This document shows, piece after piece, positions 8,334 through 19,750 of a stretch of DNA of 43,315 nt. Position numbers and translations under genes: made by a program. The stretch's first letter is position 1. Every line of letters begins with the position of its first letter. Source of the stretch: Rhodanobacter sp. (GTDB lineage: Bacteria > Pseudomonadota > Gammaproteobacteria > Xanthomonadales > Rhodanobacteraceae); assembly GCA_004298505.1 (NCBI GenBank), contig SCRO01000041.1, forward strand, positions 1-43,315. Reading direction: 5' to 3'. The notes below the pieces were generated by a model. The model ran no database searches and was not told where the DNA came from. It was given only the letters and a program-made list of their open reading frames with translations.

Positions 8334-9520
8334 ACAGCGCTCTTCGACGCGTCGTCCCGCTGACTCTGTCCGCCTTGTTGGCCGCTTGCGCAAGCGTACC
8401 CTCACAGCCTCCGCTGGCACCAGCCGCTTCAGCGGCCACGTCGACCATGGTGCACCCGGCGCCGACCACCTCCACGATCGCGGCACCTGCGCCAGCGGAG
8501 GACATGTGGGACAAATTGCGCAGCAGTTTCGCCATGTCCGATTGCAACGCCGGCCCGGCGGTGCTGCGCAGGGCCAAAAACTATACGCGTAGCCCGAAGC
8601 GGTTCGAGGAACACCTGCAGTCGGTGTTGCCACGGCTGGCCTACGTGCAGCAAGTCGCTGCCCAGTACGATGTCGCTGGTGAATTCGTGCTGTTGCCGTG
8701 GGTGGAAAGTCACTACCGGCCCGCTTCAGCACACCGGCAACGCTCTACTGGCATGTGGCAAATCATGCCGATCACCGCGGGCTCCATGGGTTTGCGCGTC
8801 GACCGCCACTACGATGCCCGGCTCGACATGCCCGCCGCCACGCGCGCTGTAATGAAGCTGCTGGAGCGTTACCACGCTCAATTTCACGACTGGCGCATGG
8901 TCGATTACGCCTACAATGCCGGCGCATTCAGCATGCAAAAACTCGTTCGCAAGCATGGCCTGCCGACAGACCAGCCGGTGATTCCTGCGTGGCCGGTGCG
9001 CCGCGTCACGCGCGAACATCTGGTCAAACTGCTCGCGATCGCATGCGTGATACGCGAACCTGAGCGATTCGGGGTCAACCTACCCATCCTACCGGATGCG
9101 GAGCAGCTGGTGCAGACGCAAGTCACCGCTTCCATCCCGATGGCAAAAGCTGCCGATCAGGCGGGCATGTCGGTGGTCGCGCTGAAGCATTTAAATCCAG
9201 CCTTTGGCGGCGACACGGTCGACGTCAGTGCCGCTCCGTACCTAATACTTCCGGCCGGTCACGCCGAACAATTTCGGGCGGCTGCACGTGAAGCGGCGAC
9301 CGCAGCGACTGCGGCAGCTTCAACGCGAATTGCATCCTCGAACAGCGCGGATGGCGCACGCGGACACCGGCGCCGAACCCATGTCGTCAGTCGTGGCGAG
9401 AGCCTCTGGCAAATCGCCCGCGAATATTCGATGAATATCACCCGCCTGCAACAGCTGAACCATTTGCATGACGACGCTATCCAGCCGGGGGAAGTACTGC
9501 AGGTGGATGCTGTCGACTGA
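8330..9520 (+). CDS. mltD: Membrane-bound lytic murein transglycosylase D with LysM domain
   Basis: A 396-residue periplasmic lipoprotein that cleaves peptidoglycan glycan strands. The signal peptide ends in the lipobox LLAAC at residues 16-20, followed by a Pro/Ala/Thr linker. The SLT domain has catalytic Glu in PWVESHYRP (about residue 125), then STGMWQIMPITAGSMGL and DYAYNAGAF. One LysM follows at about 348-395 (HVVSRGESLWQIARE and LQQLNHLHDDAIQPGEVL). E. coli MltD carries two LysM domains; here one is clear, and a weaker LysM-like stretch lies near residues 255-305. ATG 8330 overlaps gloB by four bases; the longer frame upstream overlaps gloB and would destroy the lipoprotein signal. Confidence 0.92.
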   Translation: MNSALRRVVPLTLSALLAACASVPSQPPLAPAASAATSTMVHPAPTTSTIAAPAPAEDMWDKLRSSFAMSDCNAGPAVLRRAKNYTRSPKRFEEHLQSVLPRLAYVQQVAAQYDVAGEFVLLPWVESHYRPASAHRQRSTGMWQIMPITAGSMGLRVDRHYDARLDMPAATRAVMKLLERYHAQFHDWRMVDYAYNAGAFSMQKLVRKHGLPTDQPVIPAWPVRRVTREHLVKLLAIACVIREPERFGVNLPILPDAEQLVQTQVTASIPMAKAADQAGMSVVALKHLNPAFGGDTVDVSAAPYLILPAGHAEQFRAAAREAATAATAAASTRIASSNSADGARGHRRRTHVVSRGESLWQIAREYSMNITRLQQLNHLHDDAIQPGEVLQVDAVD

Positions 9521-9522
9521 GT

Positions 9523-9539
9523 GCCTGGCTTGGCCAGGC
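9523..9539. terminator. Hairpin between convergent mltD and ppiD
   Basis: GCCTGGC-TTG-GCCAGGC is a perfect seven-base-pair stem three bases after the mltD stop. No T-run follows on either strand, so its role as terminator is only suggested by position. Confidence 0.35.
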
Positions 9540-9674
9540 CCGCGCTTGCCGGATCGCAGCCGGAACACGCAGCATATTTCGACGCAGGGCCGAGCCACGC
9601 TGCCAACGACTACCCCGGCTGATTCCGCCGAGGTTCCGGTCATCGTGAGAGCCGGCAGACCCGGACGAAGCGGA

Positions 9675-11585
9675 TTACATCAGGCTCTTGTTGATCTTGA
9701 TCTTGGTCCTGGAGCGGAGCATCTCGAGCAGTTCACGGGTTGCCTCGGAACCATAGGCCTGCACCATCTGATGGCGTAATGCCTCACGCTGATCCGGGGT
9801 CACCTTGGACAGGTCGCCACTTTGCACCTTGTCCACCGCCAACAGCGCGAAGCCGCCATGGCCCATATCCACTGCGGCGAATTCCGGCTTGCCTGCCGCG
9901 CTTGGATGCGGCATCAGGAACGCCTGCTTAAGTAGCGACGGCGGCACCTGCAGCGAGTGCTCGCGCACGGCCGCCGGCACGTTGACGACCGAAGCACCCA
10001 TTGACTTGGCCACCGCCGACATGGCGGCGCCCTTGCGCAGGCGCGCCAGCGCCGCATCCGCCTGCTTCTTCGCGGCCTCGGTCACGCGCGCCTCGAGAAT
10101 GCTGTCCTTTATCCTGGCGCTGACCTCCGCCAGCGGCTTGACCGCTGCCGGCACATGCTTGTCGACATGGATCACCACCGAGTGATCATTGCCCAGATCG
10201 ATCAGCGCCGAGTTGTTGCCCTGAACCAGCACGTCGTCGCTGAACGCAGCGGCGACAAACTTCGGATTGGCGGTCAGGCCGTGCCCATCCGTGCGCGAGA
10301 ACAACGGTGTCGTCTTGATCGGCAGACTCAGCGCCACTGAAGCCGGTTCCAGCGAGCTCGGGTTCGAATAGGTGTTGTCGGCCATCTTGCCGGCCAGTGC
10401 GTTGTACTGGCGATCACGCTGGGCCGTGGTCGCCTCCTTGATCAGCTGATCACGCACGTCGGCGAATGGCTTGGACTCGCCGCTGCGGATATCGCGCAGC
10501 CAGATGATGTGATAACCGTCGGGCGACAATACCGGCTTGGAGATCTGACCCTTCTGCAACGAGAACATCGCCGAATCAAAGGCTGGATTGGTGACGCCTT
10601 TTTCCAGCCAGCCCAGGTCACCGCCGTGCCGCTTGGAGCCCAGATCCTGTGAATCCTTTTCCGCCAGCTTGGCAAAATTGGCGGGCGTGGCCTCGGCCGC
10701 GATCCGGTTGGCCTCGGCCAATGCAGCCTTCTGCTGCTCCGGCGTGGCATTGGTCGGCACATTGATCAGGATGTGCGAAACCTCACGCTGCTCTGGTTGC
10801 ACGAAACGCTGCTTCTCGTCCGCGTAGCGCTTCTTCAAATCCTCGTCACTGGGCACAGCTTCAGGCTTGAGCGTAGCGCCGTCGACCTCAATGTACTTCA
10901 CCGAAACCTGTTCGGGATTCATGTACTCGGCCTGGTGAGCTTTATACCAGGACTCGATCTGGGTGTCGGTAACCCGCTGGTCGGCTGCCGCGGGCTTGGG
11001 CAGCAAGAAGTAGCGAAGGTCGCGGCGCTGGGTGAGCAAACCGAGGAAATCGTCGATTTGCGCATCACTGACGATCGTGCTGTCGGTTATCGCCGACGGC
11101 AACAATTGACCCGCCAGCGACGAACGTATTTCCTCCTCGAACATGTCTGCCGTCTTGCCATTGCTGGCCAGCCACGCGCGATAGCTGGTGGGATCGAACT
11201 GGCCGTTCACCTGAAACGCGGGAATAGCCGCGATCGAGTCGCGCAGCGCCTGGTCGGACACGCGCAGGCCCCAGTCTGCATTGGCCTGCAGCAGCAGTTG
11301 CTCGTCGATCATGGCGTCGAGCACGCGCAACTTGGTCTCCGGCTTTTCCAGGACAGTGGGGTCGAAATGCTCGCCCTGCTGCGTACTGGCCTGCTGGCGC
11401 AATTGATTCATGCGATTCTGGAAGGCGTTCTGGCTGATCTCACGCTTGCCCACTTTCGCCACGAACGTATCGCTGTGCGAGGTGAAATAGCTCTCCATGC
11501 CGAACAGCGACATCGCCAGGACAGCGAGGCCGAGCACGATGATGGAAGGCCACCCGTGCATCTTGTTACGTATTGCCTGCAGCAT
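9675..11585 (-). CDS. ppiD: Periplasmic folding chaperone PpiD (SurA-N/parvulin)
   Basis: A 636-residue inner-membrane-anchored protein that faces the periplasm and helps newly exported proteins near the Sec translocon. One membrane helix is visible near residues 13-31 (IIVLGLAVLAMSLFGM). It is followed by a SurA-N/trigger-like chaperone region (KVGKREISQNAFQNRMNQL) and one parvulin domain at about 265-370 (REVSHILINVP, GGDLGWLEKG, PVLSPDGYHIIWLRDI). The length is the family norm (about 620). It lies downstream of hupB and two tRNAs, the classical lon-hupB-ppiD order, separated from tRNA-Asp by a strong terminator, so it probably has its own promoter. Confidence 0.95.
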   Translation of the reverse strand: MLQAIRNKMHGWPSIIVLGLAVLAMSLFGMESYFTSHSDTFVAKVGKREISQNAFQNRMNQLRQQASTQQGEHFDPTVLEKPETKLRVLDAMIDEQLLLQANADWGLRVSDQALRDSIAAIPAFQVNGQFDPTSYRAWLASNGKTADMFEEEIRSSLAGQLLPSAITDSTIVSDAQIDDFLGLLTQRRDLRYFLLPKPAAADQRVTDTQIESWYKAHQAEYMNPEQVSVKYIEVDGATLKPEAVPSDEDLKKRYADEKQRFVQPEQREVSHILINVPTNATPEQQKAALAEANRIAAEATPANFAKLAEKDSQDLGSKRHGGDLGWLEKGVTNPAFDSAMFSLQKGQISKPVLSPDGYHIIWLRDIRSGESKPFADVRDQLIKEATTAQRDRQYNALAGKMADNTYSNPSSLEPASVALSLPIKTTPLFSRTDGHGLTANPKFVAAAFSDDVLVQGNNSALIDLGNDHSVVIHVDKHVPAAVKPLAEVSARIKDSILEARVTEAAKKQADAALARLRKGAAMSAVAKSMGASVVNVPAAVREHSLQVPPSLLKQAFLMPHPSAAGKPEFAAVDMGHGGFALLAVDKVQSGDLSKVTPDQREALRHQMVQAYGSEATRELLEMLRSRTKIKINKSLM

Positions 11586-11705
11586 TGCCTACCTTCCCGC
11601 GACGTGGTTGAAAGCGCGCGAGGCGCGGTGCACACAAGGCACTTGCCGCCTCACCGGTGCGCGTCAGGTTGCCGGTTGCACACCCCGAAACGCCTACTCA
11701 AATGA

Positions 11706-11730
11706 CAAGGGCGCCACACGGGCGCCCTTG
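11706..11730 (-). terminator. Rho-independent terminator after tRNA-Asp
   Basis: On the minus strand CAAGGGCGCC, a five-base loop and GGCGCCCTTG form a ten-base-pair stem eight bases past the CCA of tRNA-Asp, followed by TCATTTG. It ends the hupB-tRNA-Val-tRNA-Asp unit before ppiD. Confidence 0.8.
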
Positions 11731-11737
11731 TGAAATG

Positions 11738-11814
11738 TGGCGGAGTGGACGGGACTCGAACCCGCGACCTCCGGCGTGACAGGCCAGCATTCTAACCAAC
11801 TGAACTACCACTCC
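11738..11814 (-). tRNA. tRNA-Asp(GTC)
   Basis: Minus-strand acceptor GGAGTGG pairs with CCACTCC. The anticodon loop CTGTCAC carries GTC, the T-loop is TTCGAGTC, the discriminator is G and CCA is encoded. Length 77. Confidence 0.97.
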
Positions 11815-11822
11815 GCACTGTC

Positions 11823-11897
<75 letters not shown>

Positions 11898-11917
11898 CGA
11901 AACCAAGCGCAAGCCGC

Positions 11918-12190
11918 TTAGTTTAGGGCATCCTTGAGGCTCTTGCCAGCCTTGAACGCGGGCACTTTCGAGGCCTTGATCTTGATCGTTTCGTTGGTAC
12001 GCGGGTTGCGGCCGGTGCGTGCAGCGCGCGTGCGCACCGTGAACGTACCGAAGCCGACCACCGAGACATCCTCGCCGTTTTCCAACGACTTCTGCACGGC
12101 CGCCAGATAGGCTTCCAGTGCGCGGCCCGCATCAGCCTTGGTCAGCTCGGCCTTTTCGGCGATGGCATTGATCAGATCGGTTTTGTTCAT
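11918..12190 (-). CDS. hupB: DNA-binding protein HU-beta
   Basis: A 90-residue nucleoid protein of the HU/IHF family that bends and compacts DNA without strict sequence preference. It begins [20 protein letters not shown], has the conserved [18 protein letters not shown] at the base of the DNA-binding arm with the intercalating proline in GRNPRTNE, and ends [13 protein letters not shown]. It has a good ribosome site (GAGGGAG eight bases before ATG). Its place downstream of lon is the standard gammaproteobacterial arrangement. The two tRNAs follow at once. Confidence 0.98.
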   Translation of the reverse strand: MNKTDLINAIAEKAELTKADAGRALEAYLAAVQKSLENGEDVSVVGFGTFTVRTRAARTGRNPRTNETIKIKASKVPAFKAGKSLKDALN

Positions 12191-12216
12191 TGAAAAACTC
12201 CCTCATTCGGATTTCA

Positions 12217-12250
12217 CCGGCGATACCCGTCCCAGGACAGGTATCGCCGG
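12217..12250 (-). promoter_or_regulatory. Strong hairpin in the hupB mRNA leader
   Basis: CCGGCGATACC and GGTATCGCCGG form a perfect 11-base-pair stem around a 12-base loop, 26 bases upstream of the hupB start codon. A second longer-range pairing, TGTTGCC (12265-12271) with GGCAACA (12308-12314), lies further upstream in the same leader. No T-run follows the stem, so it looks like a leader structure and not a terminator. Confidence 0.5.
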
Positions 12251-12333
12251 CATGGATGGTTGGCTGTTGCCAGGGCCGTAACGCAACCCCGCATCGCTGC
12301 GCCGTCAGGCAACACAGGTGCTGCGGTATCGCC

Positions 12334-12363
12334 TTTATACCAGTGCCTTGCCGCAAACCGCAA
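12334..12363 (-). promoter_or_regulatory. Probable sigma70 promoter of hupB
   Basis: On the minus strand TTGCGG, an 18-base spacer and TATAAA lie about 145 bases upstream of the hupB ATG. This implies a leader of roughly 135 bases holding the hairpin at 12217-12250. The rest of the 340-base lon-hupB gap holds no gene. Confidence 0.55.
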
Positions 12364-12530
12364 CACAAGCCCCAGCAACGTTTCCGCCAGTTCGGCAACA
12401 TGCAAAACCGCTTGCAAAAAGGACGCCGGAGGACTACGCCCCAACTTCGTCGACCCACGGCGAAAAGTGCAGATACGCTCCCATCACGCCCAACCGGCTG
12501 GCATGATCGCGCCAGCTCGACTGCATCGGA

Positions 12531-15011
<2,481 letters not shown>

Positions 15012-15051
15012 GAAAAAACGATTCCTCGAATTTGGATAAGGCTTCGTCCCG

Positions 15052-15080
15052 ACACTGCGCCGGGCCTGTCTACACGTCAA
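15052..15080 (-). promoter_or_regulatory. Candidate lon promoter
   Basis: On the minus strand TTGACG, a 17-base spacer and CAGTGT sit about 40 bases upstream of the lon ATG. CTTGA followed by CCCGG at a heat-shock-like distance is also present, so a sigma32 promoter is possible. The match is only partial in either case. Confidence 0.35.
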
Positions 15081-15130
15081 GTGGAGGCGAATGGCGGCTG
15101 CTCAAGGTGCAGGGTATGCGGAAAAGCGAC

Positions 15131-15158
15131 GCGGCCCCGATGCTGTCATCGGAGCCGC
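15131..15158 (-). terminator. Terminator/attenuator between clpX and lon
   Basis: On the minus strand GCGGCTCCGATG, the loop ACAG and CATCGGGGCCGC form a 12-base-pair stem with one mismatch, followed within six bases by CTTTTCC. It starts 25 bases after the clpX stop and would separate clpPX from lon transcription. Confidence 0.7.
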
Positions 15159-15182
15159 GCGGGTTTCAGGCGTGAAGATGAG

Positions 15183-16478
15183 TCAGGCAGCGGCGTCGCC
15201 GCCATCGCCTGCGACCCGCTGCTGCAGGTTACCCCGATAGATCAGGTAGGGCTCGGCCTGCCCGTCGATCACCGCGTCGTCCACCACCACCTTGCTGACA
15301 TGCTCCAGCGACGGCAGCTCGTACATGGTGTCGAGCAATACCTGCTCGAGGATCGTGCGCAGGCCGCGCGCGCCGGTCTTGCGCTTGAGCGCCTTCTTGG
15401 CAATGGCCTGCAATGCCTCGGGGCGGAATTCGAGTTCCACCTCCTCCATCTCGAAGAGCTTCCTGAACTGCTTGGTGACGGCATTCTTCGGCTCCGTGAG
15501 GATCTTCACCAGCGCGCCTTCGTCCAGTTCGTCCAGCGTGGCCACGACTGGCAAACGCCCCACAAACTCGGGAATCAGGCCGAAACGCACCAGATCGGCG
15601 GGCTCCACGTCGGCCAGCACCTTGCCCAGATTTTCAGTGCGTTCCTTGCTGCGCACCTCGGCCGAGAAGCCGATGCTGGTGTTCTCGGAACGCTGCTGGA
15701 TGACCTTTTCCAAGCCGGCAAACGCACCGCCGCAGATGAACAGGATGTTCTTGGTGTCGACCTGCAGGAACTCCTGCTGCGGATGCTTGCGCCCGCCTTG
15801 CGGCGGGACCGAGGCCAGCGTGCCCTCGATCAGCTTCAGCAGCGCCTGCTGCACGCCTTCACCGGAAACATCGCGCGTAATCGAGGGGTTCTCGCTCTTG
15901 CGCGAGATCTTGTCGATCTCGTCGATGTAGACGATGCCAGACTGTGCCTTGTCGACGTCGTAATCGCACTTCTGCAGCAGCTTCTGGATGATGTTTTCGA
16001 CATCTTCCCCCACGTAGCCGGCTTCGGTGAGCGTGGTGGCGTCGGCGATCGTGAACGGCACGTTGAGCAAGCGCGCCAGTGTCTCGGCCAGCAGCGTCTT
16101 GCCCGAGCCGGTCGGACCGATCAGCAGGATGTTGGACTTGCCCAGCTCGATGTCGTCACTCTTCTGGCGCGACTCAATCCGCTTGTAGTGGTTGTACACC
16201 GCCACCGCCAGCGCCTTCTTGGCGCGGGTCTGGCCGACCACGTATTGATCCAGCGACTCGCGGATCTCGCGCGGTTTGGGCAGCTGGGTGCGGCCGGAAG
16301 CGGCTTTCTCCTCGAGTTCCTCGCGGATGATGTCGTTGCACAGCTCGACGCATTCGTCGCAGATGAACACGGACGGACCCGCGATCAGCTTGCGCACCTC
16401 GTGCTGGCTCTTGCCACAGAACGAGCAATAGAGAATCTTGCCGCTGTCGCTGGAACGCCCCTGCCGGTCGTCGCTCAT
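15183..16478 (-). CDS. clpX: ATP-dependent unfoldase ClpX
   Basis: A 431-residue AAA+ unfoldase that recognises tagged substrates (for example ssrA) and feeds them to ClpP. The N-terminal zinc-binding domain shows CSFCGKSQ and ICDECVELC. Walker A is [15 protein letters not shown] (about residue 119), Walker [10 protein letters not shown], the pore loop region GYVGEDVEN and the sensor stretch [16 protein letters not shown] 16478 ([14 protein letters not shown]) is the family start; 49 upstream in-frame residues are not conserved in type. It lies 109 bases after the clpP stop on the same strand and probably shares its message. Confidence 0.97.
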   Translation of the reverse strand: MSDDRQGRSSDSGKILYCSFCGKSQHEVRKLIAGPSVFICDECVELCNDIIREELEEKAASGRTQLPKPREIRESLDQYVVGQTRAKKALAVAVYNHYKRIESRQKSDDIELGKSNILLIGPTGSGKTLLAETLARLLNVPFTIADATTLTEAGYVGEDVENIIQKLLQKCDYDVDKAQSGIVYIDEIDKISRKSENPSITRDVSGEGVQQALLKLIEGTLASVPPQGGRKHPQQEFLQVDTKNILFICGGAFAGLEKVIQQRSENTSIGFSAEVRSKERTENLGKVLADVEPADLVRFGLIPEFVGRLPVVATLDELDEGALVKILTEPKNAVTKQFRKLFEMEEVELEFRPEALQAIAKKALKRKTGARGLRTILEQVLLDTMYELPSLEHVSKVVVDDAVIDGQAEPYLIYRGNLQQRVAGDGGDAAA

Positions 16479-16587
16479 ACTCTCGATCCCGCTGGTAAAT
16501 CTGGATGCAATGCGAGAATACCACAGGCCTCCGCGTCCGCCTGCAGACGCAGAGCCCAGCTCGCAAACTTTGGGTAAAACAGGTTGC

Positions 16588-17217
16588 TCAGGCCGACTTG
16601 ACCGTCTCGCCGGCACGCCTGTCAAGCACTTCGTCGATCAGACCGTAAGTCTTTGCGTCATGCGCGTTCATGAAGCGATCACGCTCCATGTCCAGCTCGA
16701 TCTTCTCCATCGGCTGGCCGGTGTGTTCCACGTAAAGCTTGTTCAGCCGCTCGCGGATATACAGGATCTCGCGTGCCTGGATCTCGATATCGGTGGCCTG
16801 ACCCTGCGCACCACCTGAGGGCTGGTGAATCATGATGCGCGAGTTCGGCAGTGCAAACCGCTTGCCCTTGGCGCCAGCCATCAGCAGGAACGACCCCATG
16901 CTGCAGGCCTGGCCGATGCACATCGTGCTGACCGCCGGCTTGATGAACTGCATGGTGTCGTAGATCGCCAGCCCGGCAGTCACCGCGCCGCCGGGACTGT
17001 TGATGTAGAAATTGATGTCCTTGTCCGGATTCTCCGACTCCAGGAACAGCATCTGCGCCACGATCAGGTTGGCCACCTGATCATTGACCTCACCGACCAG
17101 GAAGATCACCCGCTCCTTGAGCAGGCGCGAGTAGATGTCGTAGGAGCGCTCGCCGCGAGCCGTCTGCTCGACGACCATCGGCACCAGGTTGAGATTCGTG
17201 ATGGTATCCATGGTCAT
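16588..17217 (-). CDS. clpP: ATP-dependent Clp protease proteolytic subunit
   Basis: A 209-residue self-compartmentalised serine protease, partner of ClpX. The catalytic Ser lies in [11 protein letters not shown] (about residue 106) and the His in [10 protein letters not shown] (about 131); the third residue is the Asp in [33 protein letters not shown] marks the mature N-terminus after a short propeptide. ATG 17217 is chosen for the GAAGG eight bases upstream. ATG 17250 is also open but lies four bases after the tig stop with no ribosome site. The order tig-clpP-clpX-lon is standard. Confidence 0.96.
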   Translation of the reverse strand: MTMDTITNLNLVPMVVEQTARGERSYDIYSRLLKERVIFLVGEVNDQVANLIVAQMLFLESENPDKDINFYINSPGGAVTAGLAIYDTMQFIKPAVSTMCIGQACSMGSFLLMAGAKGKRFALPNSRIMIHQPSGGAQGQATDIEIQAREILYIRERLNKLYVEHTGQPMEKIELDMERDRFMNAHDAKTYGLIDEVLDRRAGETVKSA

Positions 17218-17253
17218 GCTCGCGCCTTCAGGAGTGGATGGGCCTGGCATTCG

Positions 17254-18546
17254 TCAGTCGCTGGCTGGTCGCATCACGTCGTCGAAGCTCAAGTCCTGCC
17301 GGGTGGTGTTGGCATGCTCGGCCACCCACTCGGCCACCTGGTCTTCCATCACGCGGTTCTGCAGCCCTGACATCAACTGGGGGTCGCCATTGTAGAGTTC
17401 AATGACCTGCTCGGGCTCCTCGTAGGTCGAAGCGAGCGCTGCCAGTTGCTCGGCGATGCGCTTGCGATCGACCTTGAGCTCCTGCTTGCGGGCGATTTCG
17501 CCCATCAGCAAGCCGGCAATGACGCGCTTGCGGGCCATCGGCATGGCCGCGTCGACCAGTTGCGGCGGAGTCTGCTGGCCCTGCGAAACACTGCCGGCGG
17601 CCAGTGTACGTGCCTCGGCCTGCACCATCATCTTCGGAACATCCAGTTCGCCGTGGGTAGCGGCAAGTTTTTCCGCTACCTCGGACTTCAGGCGCGCCAT
17701 CAAGGCCGCCTTGAGCTCGCGCTCCAGGTTCGCGCGGACTTCCTTGCGGAACCTCTCCACGTCGCCGTCCTCGATACCGAAAAGCTTGGCAAACTCACTG
17801 TCGATCTCGGGCAGCTTCGGCTCCTGCACCTTGACCACGTGAAAGCTGACGTCGGCAGTCTTCCCCGCCAGGTGCTCATTGCGGAAGTCTTGTGGAAACG
17901 CGATCTCGGCATTGAATCTGGCGCCGGCCTGGTGGCCACTCAAGGCCTCATCCAGCGCGGCAAACAAGGTGCCCGAACCCAGCACGCTGCCGGCGCGTTC
18001 CAGGCCCTCGGTCGGGAAGCGGTAGTCGCCGACCACGGCGGCGTATTCGAACATCACGAAATCGCCTTCAATCGAGGCACGCTCCACTTCATCGAAACTG
18101 CGCCGCTGCAAGCGCAGCGTTTCCAGCATGCGGTCGATGTCGGCATCGGTGACTTCCGCGGTCGCACGGTGGATTTCCAGCGCAGAGACGTCGATCTCCG
18201 GGAACTCCGGCATGATCTCGAACGTTGCGGTGTAGGCGATCTCGCCGTTCTCGGGCTTGCCGGTCGTGTCGATCGCCGGATTCGCGATCGGCTGCAGCTT
18301 TTCCTGCGCCACCGCCTCGCGCAGCGTGCTGCCGATCAGGTCAGACAGGACTTCGCCGCGCACCTGTTCGCCGAAGCGCTGCTTGATCACTGTCGCCGGC
18401 ACCCTGCCTGGCCGGAACCCCTTCAAACGAACCGTGCGCCCCATTTCCGCGATCCGCGCGCTGACCTGCGTCTCGACCCGCTCCGCGGGAAACTTCACCG
18501 TGAGCTTGCGCTCAAGCGAACCGACATTCTCAACCGAAACCTGCAT
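17254..18546 (-). CDS. tig: Trigger factor (ribosome-associated chaperone/PPIase)
   Basis: A 430-residue ribosome-bound chaperone that receives nascent chains. It starts MQVSVENVGSLERKLTVKFP, with the ribosome-docking signature LKGFRPGRVPATVIKQRFG near residues 43-61. The FKBP-like domain follows (GDFVMFEYAAVVGDYRF to DFRNEHLAGKTADVSFHV). The helical C-terminal chaperone arm fills the rest. ATG 18546 has a strong AGGAGA eight bases upstream; the longer open frame reads through the leader. It is the first gene of the tig-clpP-clpX run, just downstream of tRNA-Leu. Confidence 0.97.
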   Translation of the reverse strand: MQVSVENVGSLERKLTVKFPAERVETQVSARIAEMGRTVRLKGFRPGRVPATVIKQRFGEQVRGEVLSDLIGSTLREAVAQEKLQPIANPAIDTTGKPENGEIAYTATFEIMPEFPEIDVSALEIHRATAEVTDADIDRMLETLRLQRRSFDEVERASIEGDFVMFEYAAVVGDYRFPTEGLERAGSVLGSGTLFAALDEALSGHQAGARFNAEIAFPQDFRNEHLAGKTADVSFHVVKVQEPKLPEIDSEFAKLFGIEDGDVERFRKEVRANLERELKAALMARLKSEVAEKLAATHGELDVPKMMVQAEARTLAAGSVSQGQQTPPQLVDAAMPMARKRVIAGLLMGEIARKQELKVDRKRIAEQLAALASTYEEPEQVIELYNGDPQLMSGLQNRVMEDQVAEWVAEHANTTRQDLSFDDVMRPASD

Positions 18547-18634
18547 GACGTCTCCTGGTGCTGCTTGATGTTGTGGCCCCGCCACAAGCGCCACGGCGGG
18601 ATTGCCGCCTGCAAAGAAAACCATTTTTTGGACA

Positions 18635-18719
18635 TGGTGCGAAAGGGGGGACTCGAACCCCCACGGGGTTACCCGCTGGAACCTAAATCCAGTGCGTCTA
18701 CCAATTCCGCCACTCTCGC
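18635..18719 (-). tRNA. tRNA-Leu(TAG)
   Basis: The minus strand reads GCGAGAGTGGCGGAATTGG at the 5' end. The anticodon loop TTTAGGT carries TAG (codon CUA). A long variable arm, TTCGAGTC T-loop, acceptor CTTTCGC, discriminator A and encoded CCA complete a class II tRNA of 85 bases. It ends 89 bases before the tig start codon and may share a transcript with it. Confidence 0.97.
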
Positions 18720-18910
18720 GTTGCCGCCATGACCAGACTGCACGACGACAGAGTACCGGCCAAGCCAGCAGACGCCGCTGATGACCGCCGCCAGCACCTC
18801 GCCGCCAGCATCATCCAAGTCGGTGATTCCGTAGTACCAAAGCGGGTCATTTTACGGTCGCACGGCCTTCCAGCACAAGCGCCGCCACCGATCCGCGAAG
18901 CGCAAAGCAA

Positions 18911-18941
18911 AACGCCGACCGCTGGTCTGGCGGTCGGCGTT
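18911..18941 (-). terminator. Terminator of the Pro-Arg-His-Lys tRNA operon
   Basis: On the minus strand AACGCCGACCGC, a seven-base loop and GCGGTCGGCGTT form a perfect 12-base-pair stem followed by TTGCTTTGC. It starts ten bases past the CCA of tRNA-Lys. The stretch 18720-18910 beyond it holds no gene I can support. Confidence 0.85.
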
Positions 18942-18950
18942 CTGCCTTGT

Positions 18951-19026
<76 letters not shown>

Positions 19027-19061
19027 ATTGACTGGGATATACCCGGAAACCGGGGTGAAAC

Positions 19062-19138
19062 TGGGGTGGATGATGGGATTCGAACCCACGACAACCGGAA
19101 TCACAATCCGGGACTCTAACCAGCTGAGCTACATCCAC
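19062..19138 (-). tRNA. tRNA-His(GTG)
   Basis: Minus-strand acceptor GTGGATG pairs with CATCCAC. A G precedes it at 19139 as the template for the G-1 identity base. The anticodon is GTG (GATTGTGATTC), the discriminator is C and CCA is encoded. Confidence 0.97.
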
Positions 19139-19151
19139 CATCGTTTGATAC

Positions 19152-19228
19152 TGGCGCGCCCGACAGGATTCGAACCTGCAACCCTCGGCTTAGAAGGCCG
19201 ATGCTCTATCCGGTTGAGCTACAGGCGC
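19152..19228 (-). tRNA. tRNA-Arg(TCT)
   Basis: Minus-strand acceptor GCGCCTG pairs with CGGGCGC. The anticodon loop CTTCTAA carries TCT (codon AGA), the T-loop is TTCGAATC and CCA is encoded. Length 77. Confidence 0.97.
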
Positions 19229-19253
19229 AGTCATGACCGGTAGAACGTGTTGC

Positions 19254-19330
19254 TGGTCGGGGTAGAGGGATTCGAACCCCCGACTTTTGCGTCCCAAACG
19301 CAACGCTCTACCAGACTGAGCTATACCCCG
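19254..19330 (-). tRNA. tRNA-Pro(TGG)
   Basis: Minus-strand acceptor CGGGGTA pairs with TACCCCG. The anticodon loop TTTGGGA carries TGG, the discriminator is A and CCA is encoded. First tRNA of the operon, 41 bases after the promoter -10 box. Confidence 0.97.
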
Positions 19331-19371
19331 CTTTCTAAACCCTCGATCGCATTCGCCACCGAAGCCTTGGA

Positions 19372-19400
19372 ATGTTACGGGTGACGCCTCGCTCAGTCAA
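19372..19400 (-). promoter_or_regulatory. Sigma70 promoter of the Pro-Arg-His-Lys tRNA operon
   Basis: On the minus strand TTGACT, a 17-base spacer and TAACAT lie upstream of tRNA-Pro. Both boxes are close to consensus and the spacing is ideal. Confidence 0.8.
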
Positions 19401-19479
19401 TCCGTATGATGCACACCATGTCGTTAGAACCCGTCTCCACCGCCACAGACAACTCGCTGTGATGACAACAAAACGCGGT

Positions 19480-19497
19480 GCAAGCGCCCCGCTTCGC
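19480..19497 (-). terminator. Possible terminator after tRNA-Arg(ACG)
   Basis: On the minus strand GCGAAGCG-GGG-CGCTTGC forms a stem with one bulge, ten bases past the tRNA 3' end, followed by ACCGCGTTTTG. The T-run is displaced by about six bases, so the call is tentative. Confidence 0.4.
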
Positions 19498-19507
19498 TGA
19501 ATGAAAA

Positions 19508-19584
19508 TGGTGCGCCCGGAGAGATTCGAACTCCCGACCACCTAGTTCGTAGCCAGGTACTCTATCCAACTGAGCTACGGGCGC
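19508..19584 (-). tRNA. tRNA-Arg(ACG)
   Basis: Minus-strand acceptor GCGCCCG pairs with CGGGCGC. The anticodon loop CTACGAA carries ACG (A34 becomes inosine in this tRNA), the T-loop is TTCGAATC and CCA is encoded. It has its own promoter upstream. Confidence 0.97.
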
Positions 19585-19648
19585 ACTGAGGAAACTTCCA
19601 CTTCATGCGTTGATGCCTTGGCATCGAGGCGCTGAAGCAAGAGGCGGA

Positions 19649-19677
19649 ATTATTCAGACTCCGCACGCAGGCGTCAA
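19649..19677 (-). promoter_or_regulatory. Sigma70 promoter of tRNA-Arg(ACG)
   Basis: On the minus strand TTGACG, a 17-base spacer and AATAAT lie 65 bases upstream of the tRNA 5' end. Confidence 0.7.
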
Positions 19678-19750
19678 CCCTTTTCGTCAAATTTCTCCAT
19701 CCAAGCATGCAATATCATCCGGACACGGCATGCCCCTGCCCGATCCGCGA

